Shown: in pieces, positions 29,816-40,900 of the stretch
How the letters are laid out: each line of letters begins with the position of its first letter
How positions within the stretch are numbered: the stretch's first letter is position 1
NCBI RefSeq assembly: GCF_018130765.1
Contig: NZ_JAFCJZ010000003.1
Coordinates: 467,386-531,385 of the forward strand
Direction of reading: 5' to 3'
From: Bradyrhizobium iriomotense
GTDB taxonomy: Bacteria; Pseudomonadota; Alphaproteobacteria; Rhizobiales; Xanthobacteraceae
Length of the DNA stretch: 64,000 nt
The notes under the pieces: model-generated
The model's database searches: none
Seen by the model: the letters and a program-made list of their open reading frames with translations, nothing else
Told to the model about the DNA's origin: nothing
Made by a program: the position numbers and the translations under genes

Positions 29816-30025
29816 TTAGCCGACGCGGAGATTGTCAGCCGACGACTTGCCGCTGCGGCGGTCGGCGACGATGTCGAACGAGACCTTCTGACCCTCGTTG
29901 AGGGACGAGAGGCCGGCGCGCTCGACAGCGCTGATGTGGACGAACACGTCCTTCTGGCCGTCGTCCGGCTGGATGAAACCATAACCCTTTTGGGTGTTGA
30001 ACCACTTCACGGTGCCCATAGCCAT
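29816..30025 (-). CDS. CspA-family cold shock protein
   Basis: 69 residues, a single cold-shock domain with RNP1 KGYGFIQP and RNP2 [10 protein letters not shown], the nucleic-acid-binding motifs. These proteins are RNA chaperones that melt secondary structure; some are cold-induced, others constitutive. The start is ATG at 30025 ([10 protein letters not shown]; a second ATG lies two codons in) after GGAAGTTCCCC. A good sigma70 promoter is seen about 165 bp upstream, giving a long leader as in other csp genes. Confidence 0.96.
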   Translation of the reverse strand: MAMGTVKWFNTQKGYGFIQPDDGQKDVFVHISAVERAGLSSLNEGQKVSFDIVADRRSGKSSADNLRVG

Positions 30026-30191
30026 GGGGAACTTCCTTTAATTAGTTAGAGACAGTACGCACGCGGACCGGTACGCGACGCTGCGCCCATGGCCCTGATG
30101 AGTCGATGTTTGGAGAATTCATCTGAAGCGTGCGCGCCCGTCTTAGACGAGGCGAAGCGGCCCAGTCGTTCGGCCAAGTATCGATGATCAC

Positions 30192-30220
30192 AATATAGCG
30201 AGATAATTGGACTTCTTCAA
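30192..30220 (-). promoter_or_regulatory. Sigma70-type promoter of csp with long 5' leader
   Basis: On the minus strand: -35 TTGAAG (30215-30220), 17-bp spacer, -10 TATATT (30192-30197). Transcription would start near 30185, leaving a leader of about 160 nt before the ATG at 30025. Long leaders that fold differently in the cold are known for cspA. The leader region itself (30026-30185) shows no open frame of note. Confidence 0.6.
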
Positions 30221-30291
30221 GGCACCACCCGTGGCCCGGTACGTCGCCCGGATTTTCTATTTTGCGGTGCAAATACACCGCATGTCAGCCC

Positions 30292-30624
30292 TCAATCGAC
30301 GATGAAAAGCGTCGCGCCTGACGCCGTCGAGGACCGGTGCGCGGCATCGCCGAAATCCGAAACCTGGTAGCTCATGCCCGCCGTCAGCTTGAACTTGCGG
30401 CCGTCGCGCAGCTCCGAATCGAGCTCGCCCTTGACCACGAAGATGACGTGGCCGCGGTCGCACCAATGATCGGCGAGATAGCCCGGCGAATACTCGACCA
30501 TCCGCACCCGGAGATCGCCGATATTGAGCGTGCGCCAGAGCGCTTGCCCGGTCTCGCCAGGATGTGTGGTGGCCTCGACCTTGCTCCAGTCGGTGACGGT
30601 GAAGGGGGAGGTGGGGAGTTTCAT
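30292..30624 (-). CDS. DHCW-motif cupin-fold protein
   Basis: 110 residues, one cupin barrel. Histidine-containing motifs are ADHWCDRGHVIFVVKGEL (the DHCW-type motif) and a shorter second motif (GMSYQVSDFGDAAHRSS). Function is not known for this family; the small size suggests a metal- or small-molecule-binding enzyme. RBS for the ATG at 30624 is not strong. It is followed by the csp promoter. Confidence 0.85.
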   Translation of the reverse strand: MKLPTSPFTVTDWSKVEATTHPGETGQALWRTLNIGDLRVRMVEYSPGYLADHWCDRGHVIFVVKGELDSELRDGRKFKLTAGMSYQVSDFGDAAHRSSTASGATLFIVD

Positions 30625-30686
30625 GATGGTCGTCCTGTCTTGGAGCCGGCGGGCGTAGTGTTAGCGCACACACGTGCCACAGTCTC

Positions 30687-30767
30687 CGTCATTGCGAGCG
30701 CAGCGAAGCAATCCAGAAATGCATCCGCGGCGGCAGCCTGGATTGCTTCGCTGCGCTCGCAATGACG
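30687..30767. repeat. Palindromic repeat with perfect 30-bp arms
   Basis: Arms 30687-30716 and 30738-30767 are perfectly complementary over 30 bp (CGTCATTGCGAGCGCAGCGA at the outer end), with a 21-base loop. It resembles the common Bradyrhizobium GTCATTGCGAGCG repeat. It stands directly before another repeat at 30800. Confidence 0.85.
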
Positions 30768-30799
30768 CTTGTGGAGGCACGCTCGCGCTTCACTCTCGC

Positions 30800-30920
30800 T
30801 GTCATTCCCCGCGAAGGCGGGGAATCCAGTACGTCGCGGCTTCTCCGTATCACGGCGCCGCCTCTGGAATACTGGATCGCCCGCCCCAGTGCGCAATTGC
30901 GCACAGGGCGGGCGATGACA
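30800..30920. repeat. Palindromic repeat, GTCATTCCCCGC family
   Basis: Outer arms TGTCATTCCCCGC-like (30800 on) and GCGGGCGATGACA (to 30920), with an inner pair around ATCCAGTA and TACTGGAT (30824-30831 and 30870-30877). Arms are less perfect than in its neighbour. Two different repeat families thus lie head to tail between the cupin and SnoaL-like genes. Confidence 0.7.
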
Positions 30921-30941
30921 GCGGTGAGTGTGGCTTCACCC

Positions 30942-31313
30942 TCAATGCACCAAATGGTTCGCCGACCCCTGCACGATCAGCCCGGCATCGTTCACCCGCA
31001 GATATTCGCAGATCTTCTTGCCGCGCTCGTTCGCATAGAACACCACGACGCTGTCGGGGCTGACGAACAGGTCGATCAGCGAAAAGTGCAGCTCCGGCAG
31101 CAGCCCGAGCGCCTTGCCCCAATAGGCCCGCAAGCTTTCCTTGCCGCGCACGGTCCCGCTGGCGTCGAACCCCATCATCGGAATCCGGTCCGAGGTCATC
31201 ACGGCCGCCTCGTCATAGAGCGCGAGCACGCGTTCGAGATCGCGGGCGTTCCAGGCCTCGACCCAGGTCCGGCCGAGCGCGGCGAGCGTTGATGGCTGAT
31301 GATGCTGTGACAT
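30942..31313 (-). CDS. SnoaL-like/NTF2-fold protein
   Basis: 123 residues of the SnoaL/ketosteroid-isomerase-like fold: TWVEAWNARDLERVLALYDEAAVMTSDRI at the N-terminus and VVFYANERGKKICEYLRVNDAGLI in the last strands. The fold is used by isomerases, cyclases and small binding proteins; no catalytic set can be assigned. An inverted repeat AGGT-N13-ACCT-like lies 44 bp upstream of its ATG, in the gap to guaA. Confidence 0.85.
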   Translation of the reverse strand: MSQHHQPSTLAALGRTWVEAWNARDLERVLALYDEAAVMTSDRIPMMGFDASGTVRGKESLRAYWGKALGLLPELHFSLIDLFVSPDSVVVFYANERGKKICEYLRVNDAGLIVQGSANHLVH

Positions 31314-31356
31314 GAGCGTTCTCCCTGATCGGCCCCTGTCGGACGGCGAGGCAAAT

Positions 31357-31377
31357 TAGGTCAATAATACTTACCTA
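31357..31377 (-). promoter_or_regulatory. Possible operator TAGGT-N11-ACCTA
   Basis: A short inverted repeat in an AT-rich stretch between the divergent SnoaL-like gene and guaA. AT-rich sites of this spacing are used by HxlR and MarR-type regulators, but no such regulator is encoded nearby, so this is weak. Confidence 0.3.
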
Positions 31378-31463
31378 TATACACTTGTCCATGCCCAAAG
31401 AAGAATGTGGGCGCGCAAGCCAGCGCGGTTGCGGGCGGGGGCTCCGTCGCGTATCTGCTTGCC

Positions 31464-33062
31464 ATGACAGCAGCACAGAACGACCGCTCCGCGTCGACGC
31501 CCTCATTGGCCTCGGCGCATGACAAGATTCTCATCGTCGACTTCGGCAGCCAGGTGACGCAGCTGATCGCGCGTCGCGTGCGCGAGGACGGCGTCTATTG
31601 CGAGATCGTCCCGTTCAACAAGGCCGAAGCCGCCTTCAACGAGATGAAGCCGAAGGCGGTGATCCTCTCCGGCGGCCCTGAGTCGGTGCACGAGGCCGGC
31701 TCGCCCCGCGCCCCGCAATTGATCTTCGATTCCGGCGTGCCCGTGATGGGCATCTGCTACGGCCAGATGACCATGGCGGCCCAGCTCGGCGGCGAGGTCG
31801 AGGGCGGCCACCACCGCGAATTCGGCCGTGCCGATGTCGAGGTGAAGGCGCAGAGCAAGCTGTTCGAGGACGTCTGGACATCGGGCAGCAAGAACCAGGT
31901 CTGGATGAGCCATGGCGACCGCATCACCAAGATGCCGCCGGGCTTCTCCGTCGCCGGCACCTCGCCGAACGCGCCCTTCGCGATCATCCAGGACGAGAAG
32001 CGCAAATATTACGGCCTGATGTTCCACCCCGAAGTGGTGCACACGCCCGACGGCGCAAAGCTCATCCGTAACTTCGTGCGCAAGATCGCCGGCCTCACCG
32101 GCGACTGGACCATGCGCGCGTTCCGCGAGGAGGAAATCGCAAAGATCCGCGCCCAGGTCGGCAAGGGCAGGGTGATCTGCGGCCTCTCCGGCGGCGTCGA
32201 TTCAGCCGTCGCGGCTGTGCTGATCCACGAAGCCATCGGCGACCAGCTCACCTGCGTCTTCGTCGATCACGGATTGATGCGCCTCAACGAGGCCGAACAG
32301 GTCGTCGACCTCTTCCGCCACCACTACAACATCCCGCTCGTGCACGTGGATGCCTCCAAGCAGTTCCTGGGCGAACTCGAAGGCGTCACCGATCCCGAAA
32401 CCAAGCGCAAGACCATCGGCCGCCTCTTCATCGAGGTGTTCGAGCAAGAGGCCAAGAAGATCGGCGGCGCCGACTTCCTCGCGCAGGGCACGCTCTACCC
32501 CGACGTGATCGAGAGCGTCTCCTTCACCGGCGGCCCGTCGGTGACGATCAAGTCGCACCACAATGTCGGCGGCCTGCCCGAGCGCATGAACATGAAGCTC
32601 GTCGAGCCCTTGCGCGAGCTGTTCAAGGACGAGGTGCGCAAGCTCGGCCGCGAGCTGGGCCTTCCCGAAATCTTCGTCGGCCGCCACCCGTTCCCGGGCC
32701 CGGGCCTCGCCATCCGCTGCCCCGGCGACATCACCCGTGACAAGCTCGACATCCTGCGCAAGGCCGACGCCGTCTACATCGACCAGATCCGCAAGCACGG
32801 CCTCTACGACGAAATCTGGCAGGCTTTTGCGGTGCTGCTCCCCGTGAAGACCGTCGGCGTCATGGGTGACGGCCGCACCTACGACTACGTCGTCGGCCTC
32901 CGCGCCGTGACCTCCACCGACGGCATGACCGCCGACTTCTACCAGTTCGACATGAAGTTCTTAGGCGAGACCGCCACGCGCATCATCAACGAGGTGAAGG
33001 GCGTGAACCGGGTGGTGTACGATGTGACCAGCAAGCCGCCGGGGACGATTGAGTGGGAGTAG
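31464..33062 (+). CDS. guaA: GMP synthase (glutamine-hydrolysing)
   Basis: 532 residues. GuaA converts XMP to GMP using ATP and the amide of glutamine. The class I amidotransferase domain has Cys98 ([12 protein letters not shown]), His188 and Glu190 ([10 protein letters not shown]); the ATP pyrophosphatase P loop is at 241-247 (LSGGVDS); the dimerisation domain has [18 protein letters not shown] and ends PPGTIEWE. The start is the ATG at 31464; a GTG 19 codons upstream is in frame but adds an unlike N-terminus. Even so, about 20 residues precede the usual family start at [10 protein letters not shown]. Confidence 0.98.
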   Translation: MTAAQNDRSASTPSLASAHDKILIVDFGSQVTQLIARRVREDGVYCEIVPFNKAEAAFNEMKPKAVILSGGPESVHEAGSPRAPQLIFDSGVPVMGICYGQMTMAAQLGGEVEGGHHREFGRADVEVKAQSKLFEDVWTSGSKNQVWMSHGDRITKMPPGFSVAGTSPNAPFAIIQDEKRKYYGLMFHPEVVHTPDGAKLIRNFVRKIAGLTGDWTMRAFREEEIAKIRAQVGKGRVICGLSGGVDSAVAAVLIHEAIGDQLTCVFVDHGLMRLNEAEQVVDLFRHHYNIPLVHVDASKQFLGELEGVTDPETKRKTIGRLFIEVFEQEAKKIGGADFLAQGTLYPDVIESVSFTGGPSVTIKSHHNVGGLPERMNMKLVEPLRELFKDEVRKLGRELGLPEIFVGRHPFPGPGLAIRCPGDITRDKLDILRKADAVYIDQIRKHGLYDEIWQAFAVLLPVKTVGVMGDGRTYDYVVGLRAVTSTDGMTADFYQFDMKFLGETATRIINEVKGVNRVVYDVTSKPPGTIEWE

Positions 33063-33196
33063 GGCGCCCGGCGGTTATCGGCTAGATTGGCGTAGGCGAG
33101 ATCACCGTCACCATCCACCGGACCGCCATGACATGGGGCCGAGCGAGGCTTCGTAGAGCTGACCTAAATAGTTGGTCTATTCCTGGTACCGCTGCT

Positions 33197-34318
33197 TTAC
33201 CACTTGGCGGCATCATCAAGTGGACCGCTCGATTTTTCCAGACTTGCCGTGAGCGCGACCAACTCGTGCTGCCGCCGCGCGCCCGTTTTGGCAAAGATTG
33301 TTTTCAACTCGCGACGTCCCGTTTCCTTTGCAATCCCAAGGTTGTCACAGATTGCACTCAATGTCTCACCCGTTGCCAGTCTCGCCGCAAGCCGCGCCTC
33401 CGCGGGTGACAATCCAAATGCGGCACGCAAAGCGGCTTCTTGCGGCTTCGAACGAGCGCCTGGCTCTACGAGAACGATGACGGCATGGCAGTCCGCGAAG
33501 ACGTGCGCAGTGATCTTTGTGAGCTTCATGGGGTACGCGAGTATCGGCGGCAGTTCCCGACGTGGCATTGGAATTGGCGGCATCAGGGCAACATCGTCGG
33601 CATTCCAAAGCAAACGATGCAGGGCGCGCTCGATCGCCGCAGTGGCAGACGGATCAGCGGAAGTCAGCCGTCGAGCGCAAATTCGAATGTCTCCGGTTAG
33701 CAATCGATGGGCCAACCGATTTGTTCGGATGATCTCTGCGCGCCGATTGAGGAGGACCGCGGCCGTTTGGCTGATATCGAACGCTTCCAATGCGGCATCA
33801 GCGGCAGCAAAGCCCAGCGCACAGGATACCGCTGCATTGGCAGATAACGATCTCGATAGGTGAGCCAGTCTCGATTTTTGCGCGGCCGAAAACGGATCCT
33901 GGTGCTGGCCACGCTGAATCGAGAGGCCCCAAACATCGTCCCCGCAGGCGATTTTCACACAAGCGAACCATCTAAGACCCAAGGGTGCAAGAAACTCTTG
34001 ATAATAAGGAAGGTGTTTCATTTGATCGGGCGTCACGCAATCGAGATCGTCCATAACACTGTCCCGCAGGAGCGTTGCCACACCGCGAAAGCGTTCGTCG
34101 CGCTTATGCCACCCATCTCTGAAGTAAACCTCGGTAGCCCGTGCCAACCCCTCGCTGGAAGGTACATAGGGGAGATGCTCTCCTGAGATCGGCAGCAGGA
34201 GGGCTCCGCGGCTCTCTGTTTGCGCCGTCACTACATCGAGAGCCTTTGACCAAAGTGAGGGATCTACTGCGGCGGCAGCGAAAGCCTGCTCTACGAGAGT
34301 GAGGTCCCAAGCATTCAT
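33197..34318 (-). CDS. LuxR-type helix-turn-helix transcriptional regulator
   Basis: 373 residues from the ATG at 34318 (a TTG nine codons upstream is also possible). The C-terminal LuxR-type HTH is at about 305-355 (FGLSPAEARLAARLATGETLSAICDNLGIAKETGRRELKTIFAKTGARRQHELVALTAS). The N-terminal part has no clear family; it has a PAS- or GAF-like look (WFACVKIACGDDVWGLSIQRGQ). It is less GC-rich than its neighbours. The large secreted protein gene starts 680 bp upstream on the other strand and may be its target; this is only positional. Confidence 0.8.
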   Translation of the reverse strand: MNAWDLTLVEQAFAAAAVDPSLWSKALDVVTAQTESRGALLLPISGEHLPYVPSSEGLARATEVYFRDGWHKRDERFRGVATLLRDSVMDDLDCVTPDQMKHLPYYQEFLAPLGLRWFACVKIACGDDVWGLSIQRGQHQDPFSAAQKSRLAHLSRSLSANAAVSCALGFAAADAALEAFDISQTAAVLLNRRAEIIRTNRLAHRLLTGDIRICARRLTSADPSATAAIERALHRLLWNADDVALMPPIPMPRRELPPILAYPMKLTKITAHVFADCHAVIVLVEPGARSKPQEAALRAAFGLSPAEARLAARLATGETLSAICDNLGIAKETGRRELKTIFAKTGARRQHELVALTASLEKSSGPLDDAAKW

Positions 34319-34998
34319 ACCCGCCCCCCCAATCTCCAAGCGCAAAAATGTCTTTCTGAACGCAAAGCGGGACAGGCAACTGGGACCAATTGATCCCCTC
34401 GCAGCAATATCTCTTACGTATTACTCCCTTCGTGGTGGTTATTCCCCACAACTCGGGCAGCTAAGGCCAAGGAGAGAACTGCGAAGTCAGGAAGCAGTGC
34501 GACATTCTGCCCACCTGCCCCAAATGGGGCAAGACAGCTCTGGGTAGAGAGCGGCTAATTGAGACGATGATGATGCAGGCAAGCCCCAGACTCGGAGGCG
34601 CGTTCATCAGTTCGTTGTTTTGCCTGACCATTTTTAGGCTTTCTAGCCAGGGCAAAACGCGCTCGGAGTTCGAAAAACGCGATCGCGCAGCATCGGGTCG
34701 CGATAGAGCTCGCCAATTATAAAAGCACTGACTGGATTCACCAACAGACTGTTTGATGAAGAAACGATTTAGCCCTTTCGGGAGCGATTGCATTTGAGGG
34801 GCAGGCGATGGCGGCGGTAACCGGCCTTGATCTCGATGTGACCTCGACAGACCGGCAATCGAAGCGACCGGCGTCATCGCGCGCCTGTCATTGATCTTAA
34901 TGGCGTTGCAGCGGGCACATGGGCAACGCTTCACTACAATGCTGGAGACGCGCGAGCGCCGTCCGCTGTGGCGCGCGTGAGAAACTCGGAGGCATAAA
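34319..34998. other. 680-bp gap without a supported gene
   Basis: Between the LuxR-type gene and the large secreted protein. It is clearly more AT-rich than most of the window. Open frames on both strands have no protein-like character. No hairpin or clear promoter was recognised. The region should hold the promoters of both divergent genes. The only local feature is the RBS GGAGG (34988-34992) of the next gene. Confidence 0.5.
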
Positions 34999-37900
34999 AT
35001 GACTGACACAGGATTCGATGGATCATCCGTGACCAATCAGAACGAGCCGCCGGAGCTGCTCGGACCGGGCGCTGGAGCCGTGGCCTTTTATACCTTCGAC
35101 GATACGAGCGGCGGAATCGTCCGCGACGAGCAAGGCGATCATGACGGCGCGATCATTGGCGCAACGCCCGCGCCGGGGCGCACCGGCGATGCCCTGCAGT
35201 TCAATGGGTCGCAATACGTCAGTGTGCCGGACTCGCCCGACTGGACGTTCGGCAGCGACGACTTTTCGATCGTGCTTTGGGCCAATTTCAGCTCAGCGCC
35301 CGGCGGCCCCGCGGGAGCTCCCCAAGGGGGCGTTCTCGTGGCTCACGATGAAGGCGGGGGCGAAACAAACAAATGGTGGATTGCGGCCTATTCGGGCAAT
35401 CTCGGCGTTCACGTGAACAGCCCCACCCTCGGGCCACAATTCTTTGCGGAGACGCCGTTCAATCCCGTGCCGGGCGAGTGGTATTTCATCGCTCTGACCA
35501 AATCCGGCTCGTCCTATCAGCTGTACGTCAATGACCAACCGGGCGGCTCCGCGATCCAAAACTTCGACATTCCGGACGCGAACGTGCCGCTGACAATTGG
35601 GCAGGGTGAAGGCTTCTATTTCAACGGCATGATCGATGGGCTCGGAATCTATCACCGTGCTTTGTCGCAGGAAGAACTGCTGGGCATCTATCAAAGCGGC
35701 GCAGGCGTGCCCGGCGACGGGATCGCAGTCTCGATCGCCGAGAACACAACGGCGGTCACGACCGTCGCCGCGACGGATCCCGACGCCGGACAGACGCTGA
35801 CCTACTCGATCGCCGGCGGCGCGGACGCGAACCTCTTCACCATCGATCCCAGCAGCGGCGCACTCTCATTCAAGAGCGCTCCGAACTTCGAAGCGCCGGC
35901 CGACGCCGGCGGCGACAATGTCTACGACGTTACGGTGCAAGTCTCGGACGGCAATGGCGGGTCCGACACGCAAGCGATTGCCGTAACGGTCGGCAACGCC
36001 AATGAGGCGCCAACATTCGTCGGCGGTGGAATTGTGACGACGGCGATCGGTTCGGCCGATGACTTCGGTCGAGGCTTGGCCGTGCAGCCTGACGGAAAGA
36101 TGTTGGTGGCGGGCAGCAGCTTCAACGGCACCAGCGTCGACTTTGCCCTGGTTCGTTATGACGCAGATGGCCATCTGGACACGAGTTTTGGTGGCGATGG
36201 AAAGGTAGTCACCGACTTTGGCGGCACCGATGATAATGGATTCAGCGTTGTCGTAGATCCTAACGGAAAGATCCTGGTTGCGGGCTATACCGGGTCCGGT
36301 GCGGGCTCCGACTTCGCCATCGTGCGATACAACACGGATGGCAGCCTGGACACCGATTTCGGCGACGGCGGCAAGGTCGCAACGGGTCTCCTGACCGACG
36401 ACTTCGGCCAGAGTGTCGCGCTGCAATCCGACGGAAAGATCGTTGTTTCAGGCTACAGCTTTAATGGCTCAAGCTTCGATTTTTCGCTCGTGCGATACAA
36501 TGCCGACGGCACGCTTGACACGACCTTCAATGGCAATGGAAAGGTCACAACGGAAGTTGCGTTCCACGATGCAAGCTACAGCGTTGCCTTGCAACCGGAC
36601 GGCAAGATCGTGGCCGCTGGCCATAGTTTTACAGGGAACGGGCCGAACGATTTCGCAATTGTTCGCTACAATGTGGACGGCAGTCTCGACACGAGTTTCG
36701 ATGGCGATGGCAGGCTCACTACGGACTTTGGGGGTACCAACGACGTTGGCCAGAGCGTTGCCATTCAGGTCGATGGCAAGATCGTGGTCGCGGGCTATAG
36801 CCTGACCGGCTCGAATGCCGACTTTGTCGTGGCGCGGTACAACGTGGACGGCAGCCTCGATGCGTCGTTCGGGGGCGACGGAAAGATCAGGACGAGCGTC
36901 GTAGAGGGCAGCGACTACGGGAGCAGCGTCACGATCGGGTCCGACGGCAAGATTCTGGTGGCCGGCAATAGCTTCAACGGGTCGAACACGGATTTTGCCC
37001 TTGTCCGCTACAACGCCGACGGCAGCCTCGATACGACCTTCGGCATAGGTGGCACGGTCACGACGCAAGTCGGCGATGGGCCGGACGAAGGTTTCAGCGT
37101 CAAATTGCAAGCCGACGGAAAAATCCTGGTGTCGGGATACAGCAACAATGGCTCGAATGCCGACTTTGCGCTCATCCGTTACAACCCGGACGGCAGCCTC
37201 GATACCACGTTCGGCGCGTCGCTCTCGATCCCGGAAAACACCACGTCTGTAACAACCCTCGCGGCCACCGATCCTGACACCGGCCAGACGCTCAGCTATT
37301 CGATCGCAGGCGGTCCCGATGCCAGCCGGTTCGCGATTGATGCCAATACTGGCGTGCTCTCCTTTGTCTCCGCCCCGAACTTCGAAGCGCCTACCGACGC
37401 GGGCGGCGACAATATCTACAACGTCACCGTTCAAGTCTCCGACGGCGCCGGCGGCACCAGCACCCAGGCCATCGCGGTTACAGTGACGAACGTGGACGAG
37501 ATCGCCCCCACGCTCGCAAGCATCACCCGCAACGATGCTGCGACCACCAACGCCCAAATGGTGAATTACACGGTGACGTTCTCTGAGCCAGTGACGGGTG
37601 TCGACATCGACCAGTTCTCGCTGGTGACATCAGGTGTGTTGGGCGCCAGCATCGCAAACGTGGTCCCGGTGGTCGGGAGCAGTGGTACACAATACACGGT
37701 CTCGGTGAGTACAGGCAGCGGCGATGGTGCCGTTGCGCTTGCTTTTACCGGGACGAATGTGCGCGATCTGGCGGGGAATCCGATCCCGGGTGGCACGTTC
37801 CAGACAGTCGAGACTCTCAGCGGCGGGATGGTCGGCCATCTCACGGAGGGCGATGTCAACGGCGATGGGCACCAGGATCTCGTTTCTGAGAATGACACCG

Positions 37901-40900
37901 GCGGCGTGGCTGTCGCGCTTGGTAACGGCGACGGTACGTTTGGTGCGCCGACTGTATTTCCTGCGGGTGACGCCCTTAATGGCATCACGATCGGCGATGT
38001 GGACAATGATACCTTCGCAGACATCATCGCCTCGAACTCCAATGCCGGGACTGTGTCGATCCTGCTGGGTACCGGCGATGGGACGTTTGCGGCACCAATA
38101 ACAGCTGCTGCCGACGTGCCGTTCCCGTCGGACTCCGACCTTGGCGACTTCAACGAGGACGGCTATGCGGACCTCGTCCTCAAGGGCGCTCTGCTATTCG
38201 GGAATGGCGACGGCACATTCCAATCACCCGTCCATCTGCCGACGGTCAATGCCTACATCTCGGCCGTAAGCGACCTCGATCACGATGGGCACCTGGACAT
38301 CATCAACAGCAGCTTCGGTGCCGGCGTTCAAGTCTTCCTCGGCAACGGTGACGGGACCTTCGCGGAGGTCGCGGGTCTGAGCGGCCTCGGATATTGGAGC
38401 CTGCTGGCGGATTTCAACAACGATGGCGATTTGGACATCGCCTTCACCGAATACAACGGCTCGCTGATGGTAGCCCTTGGCAACGGTGATGGCAGCTTCC
38501 AGCCTCAGATGTGGTCACCCATTCCCAATGGAGGCGCGGGGTCCATCGTGTCGCAAGATGCGAATGGCGATGGCAACACGGATCTATTGTACTATGACGC
38601 AAATGATGGCGGTGCCTCCTACGGGATCTCCTTGCTCTTGGGCAACGGCGACGGGACTTTTCAGGCCCCGCACTTTATTGCCAGCGGTGGCACCCTTTCA
38701 ACTCAGGCCGATTTTGATGCTGATGGCAGACCGGACATCGCCGTCTACAATGCCGGTGTGAGCACCGTCATGCTCAATAGGCCCCCGACCGTCGTGGGCC
38801 CGGCTTATACGATCGACAAATTTGATGCACCGACGACCGGCGCGGCCTCGGTCGTCACAATCGAAGATGTCACCCATACTTTTGCAGTTGCGGATTTCCC
38901 GTTCTCCGACAGCAGTGATGCTTGGTCGCACAGCATGGCCAATGTGATCGTCACGTCGCTGCCCACATCGGGGACGCTTTTTTATGACGGGCAAGCAATC
39001 AGCACAGCGCAGGCCGCCGCCGGCTTCGCGATTTCCAGCGCCGACATGGCTGCCGGCAGGTTTACCTATGCGCCACCGGCCAACGGCAACGGAGCGGGCC
39101 TCGCGTCCTTCTCATTCCGCGTGCAGGACACCGGGTTGCCGGCTGCCGGGACATTGGCGACCTGGACTTTCGACGGCACCGCCGCCGACATCTCCGGCTA
39201 CGGTCACAATCTGACGCTCACTGGCGGGGCCAGCTTCGCCACCGGCTTGTCGGGGCAGGCCCTCAGTCTCGATGGCGCAAAGGCGAGCGGCGCCATTCTC
39301 AGCACGGCCCCCGCGGCGTTCGATCTTGCGGGGAACGATTTCACGATCCAGGTGTGGGCAAAGTTCAACGACTTGAGCCACGAGTCCGTGCTCATCGAGA
39401 AGTGGACCAACGATTCGGGGCCCGGCTGGACGTTCACGCGGCTCGACGATGGCCGGCTGCAGTTCTATGCCGCGGGCGTCGCCATCCTCACGACGGGTCC
39501 GCTGCCGATCGATACCGGGGTTTGGCACCAGTTCGTTGCCGAACGAAGCGGCGATACTTTCAGTATTTTCCTGGACGGCGCCCTGGTCATGAGCGACACG
39601 GGCTCTGGCGCGATCATTGCGTCGCCAGCGCCACTCCTGCTCGGTGGACGCAATGCCGGGGATCCGCGCAATTTCACGGTCGACGGCGAGATCGACAATG
39701 TCGTGATCCTGGATCACGCCTGGTCAAGCGAAGAGGTTGCAGGCAATTGGAACGGCGGCGCCGGAATCGTCATCGGTCAGAACATTTCGAACTCCGCAAC
39801 GATGACCATCGGCGTCACACCCGTCAACGACGCACCGACCGGCCAACCTTTCATCAGCGATGTCACACCGACCGAAGGCCAGCTGGTCTCGGTGTCGCGG
39901 GGATCGATCGATGACCCGGACGGAACTACGACTTCCGTGTTCAGCTACCAGTGGCAGGCATTCAACGGCACGGTCTGGACCGACATCGCGGGCGCGACCA
40001 GTTCGAATCTTGTGCCGAGCCAAGCGCAAGTCGGCCAGATGCTTCGCGCAGTTGTTAGATTTACTGACGACTCTGGCACGCTGGAAGCCGTCACCTCTGA
40101 CGCGACCGGAATCGTCGGAGACCTCGTCACTGGCAACAACTCCGCCAATGTTCTAACCGGCACGGCGGCCGAGGACATTCTTAATGGCCTCGGCGGAAAC
40201 GATACGCTCAACGGGCTGGCTGGCAATGACGTGCTCAATGGCGGGGCCGGAAACGACCGGCTTAATGGCGGTACAGGGGACGACGCCATGACTGGCGGCA
40301 CTGACAACGACATCTACGTCATCGACAGTCCTGGCGACACGGTCATCGAAGCAGTTGGCGGAGGCACAGATACAATCGAGACGACGCTCAATTCGTTCTC
40401 GTTGACCAGCCTTGCCAACCTTGAGAACCTGACATTTACCGGAGCCGGGGACTTTGTCGGGACGGGCAATGCACTGAGCAATACGGTCAGGGGAGGCAAC
40501 GGAAGCGATCGCTTTGTCGCGACCATTGGCGACGGCAATGACTCTTACTTCGGCGGCAACGGTGTGGATACCATCGACCTGTCCGGTACCACGGCTGCGG
40601 CGACCGTCACCGGCAGCACCGCAACGAGCGCCCAAATCGGCAGTGATATATTGAGCGGCATCGAAAATATCATCGGCAGCCAGGGAAACGACCAGATCAC
40701 CGGCACCGGCGGGGCGAACGTGATCGGGGGCGGCAACGGCAACGACATCATTAATGCCGGCGGTGGCGACGACCGCGTTGTCGGCGGGGCGGGCAATGAC
40801 ACGATGGACGGCGGCGGCGGTAACGACACCTTCGTGTTTGCATCTGGCTTCGGCAACGACAACATCAATTCTTTCGACGCCAACCCGATCGGCGGGCAAG

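Noticed and set aside
34896..34910. TTGATCTTAATGG resembling an FNR/FixK half site
   Set aside because: Only one half of TTGAT-N4-ATCAA is present.
34461..35036. Minus-strand 191-codon frame over the gap and the start of the giant protein
   Set aside because: Overlaps a well supported start; no protein-like features.
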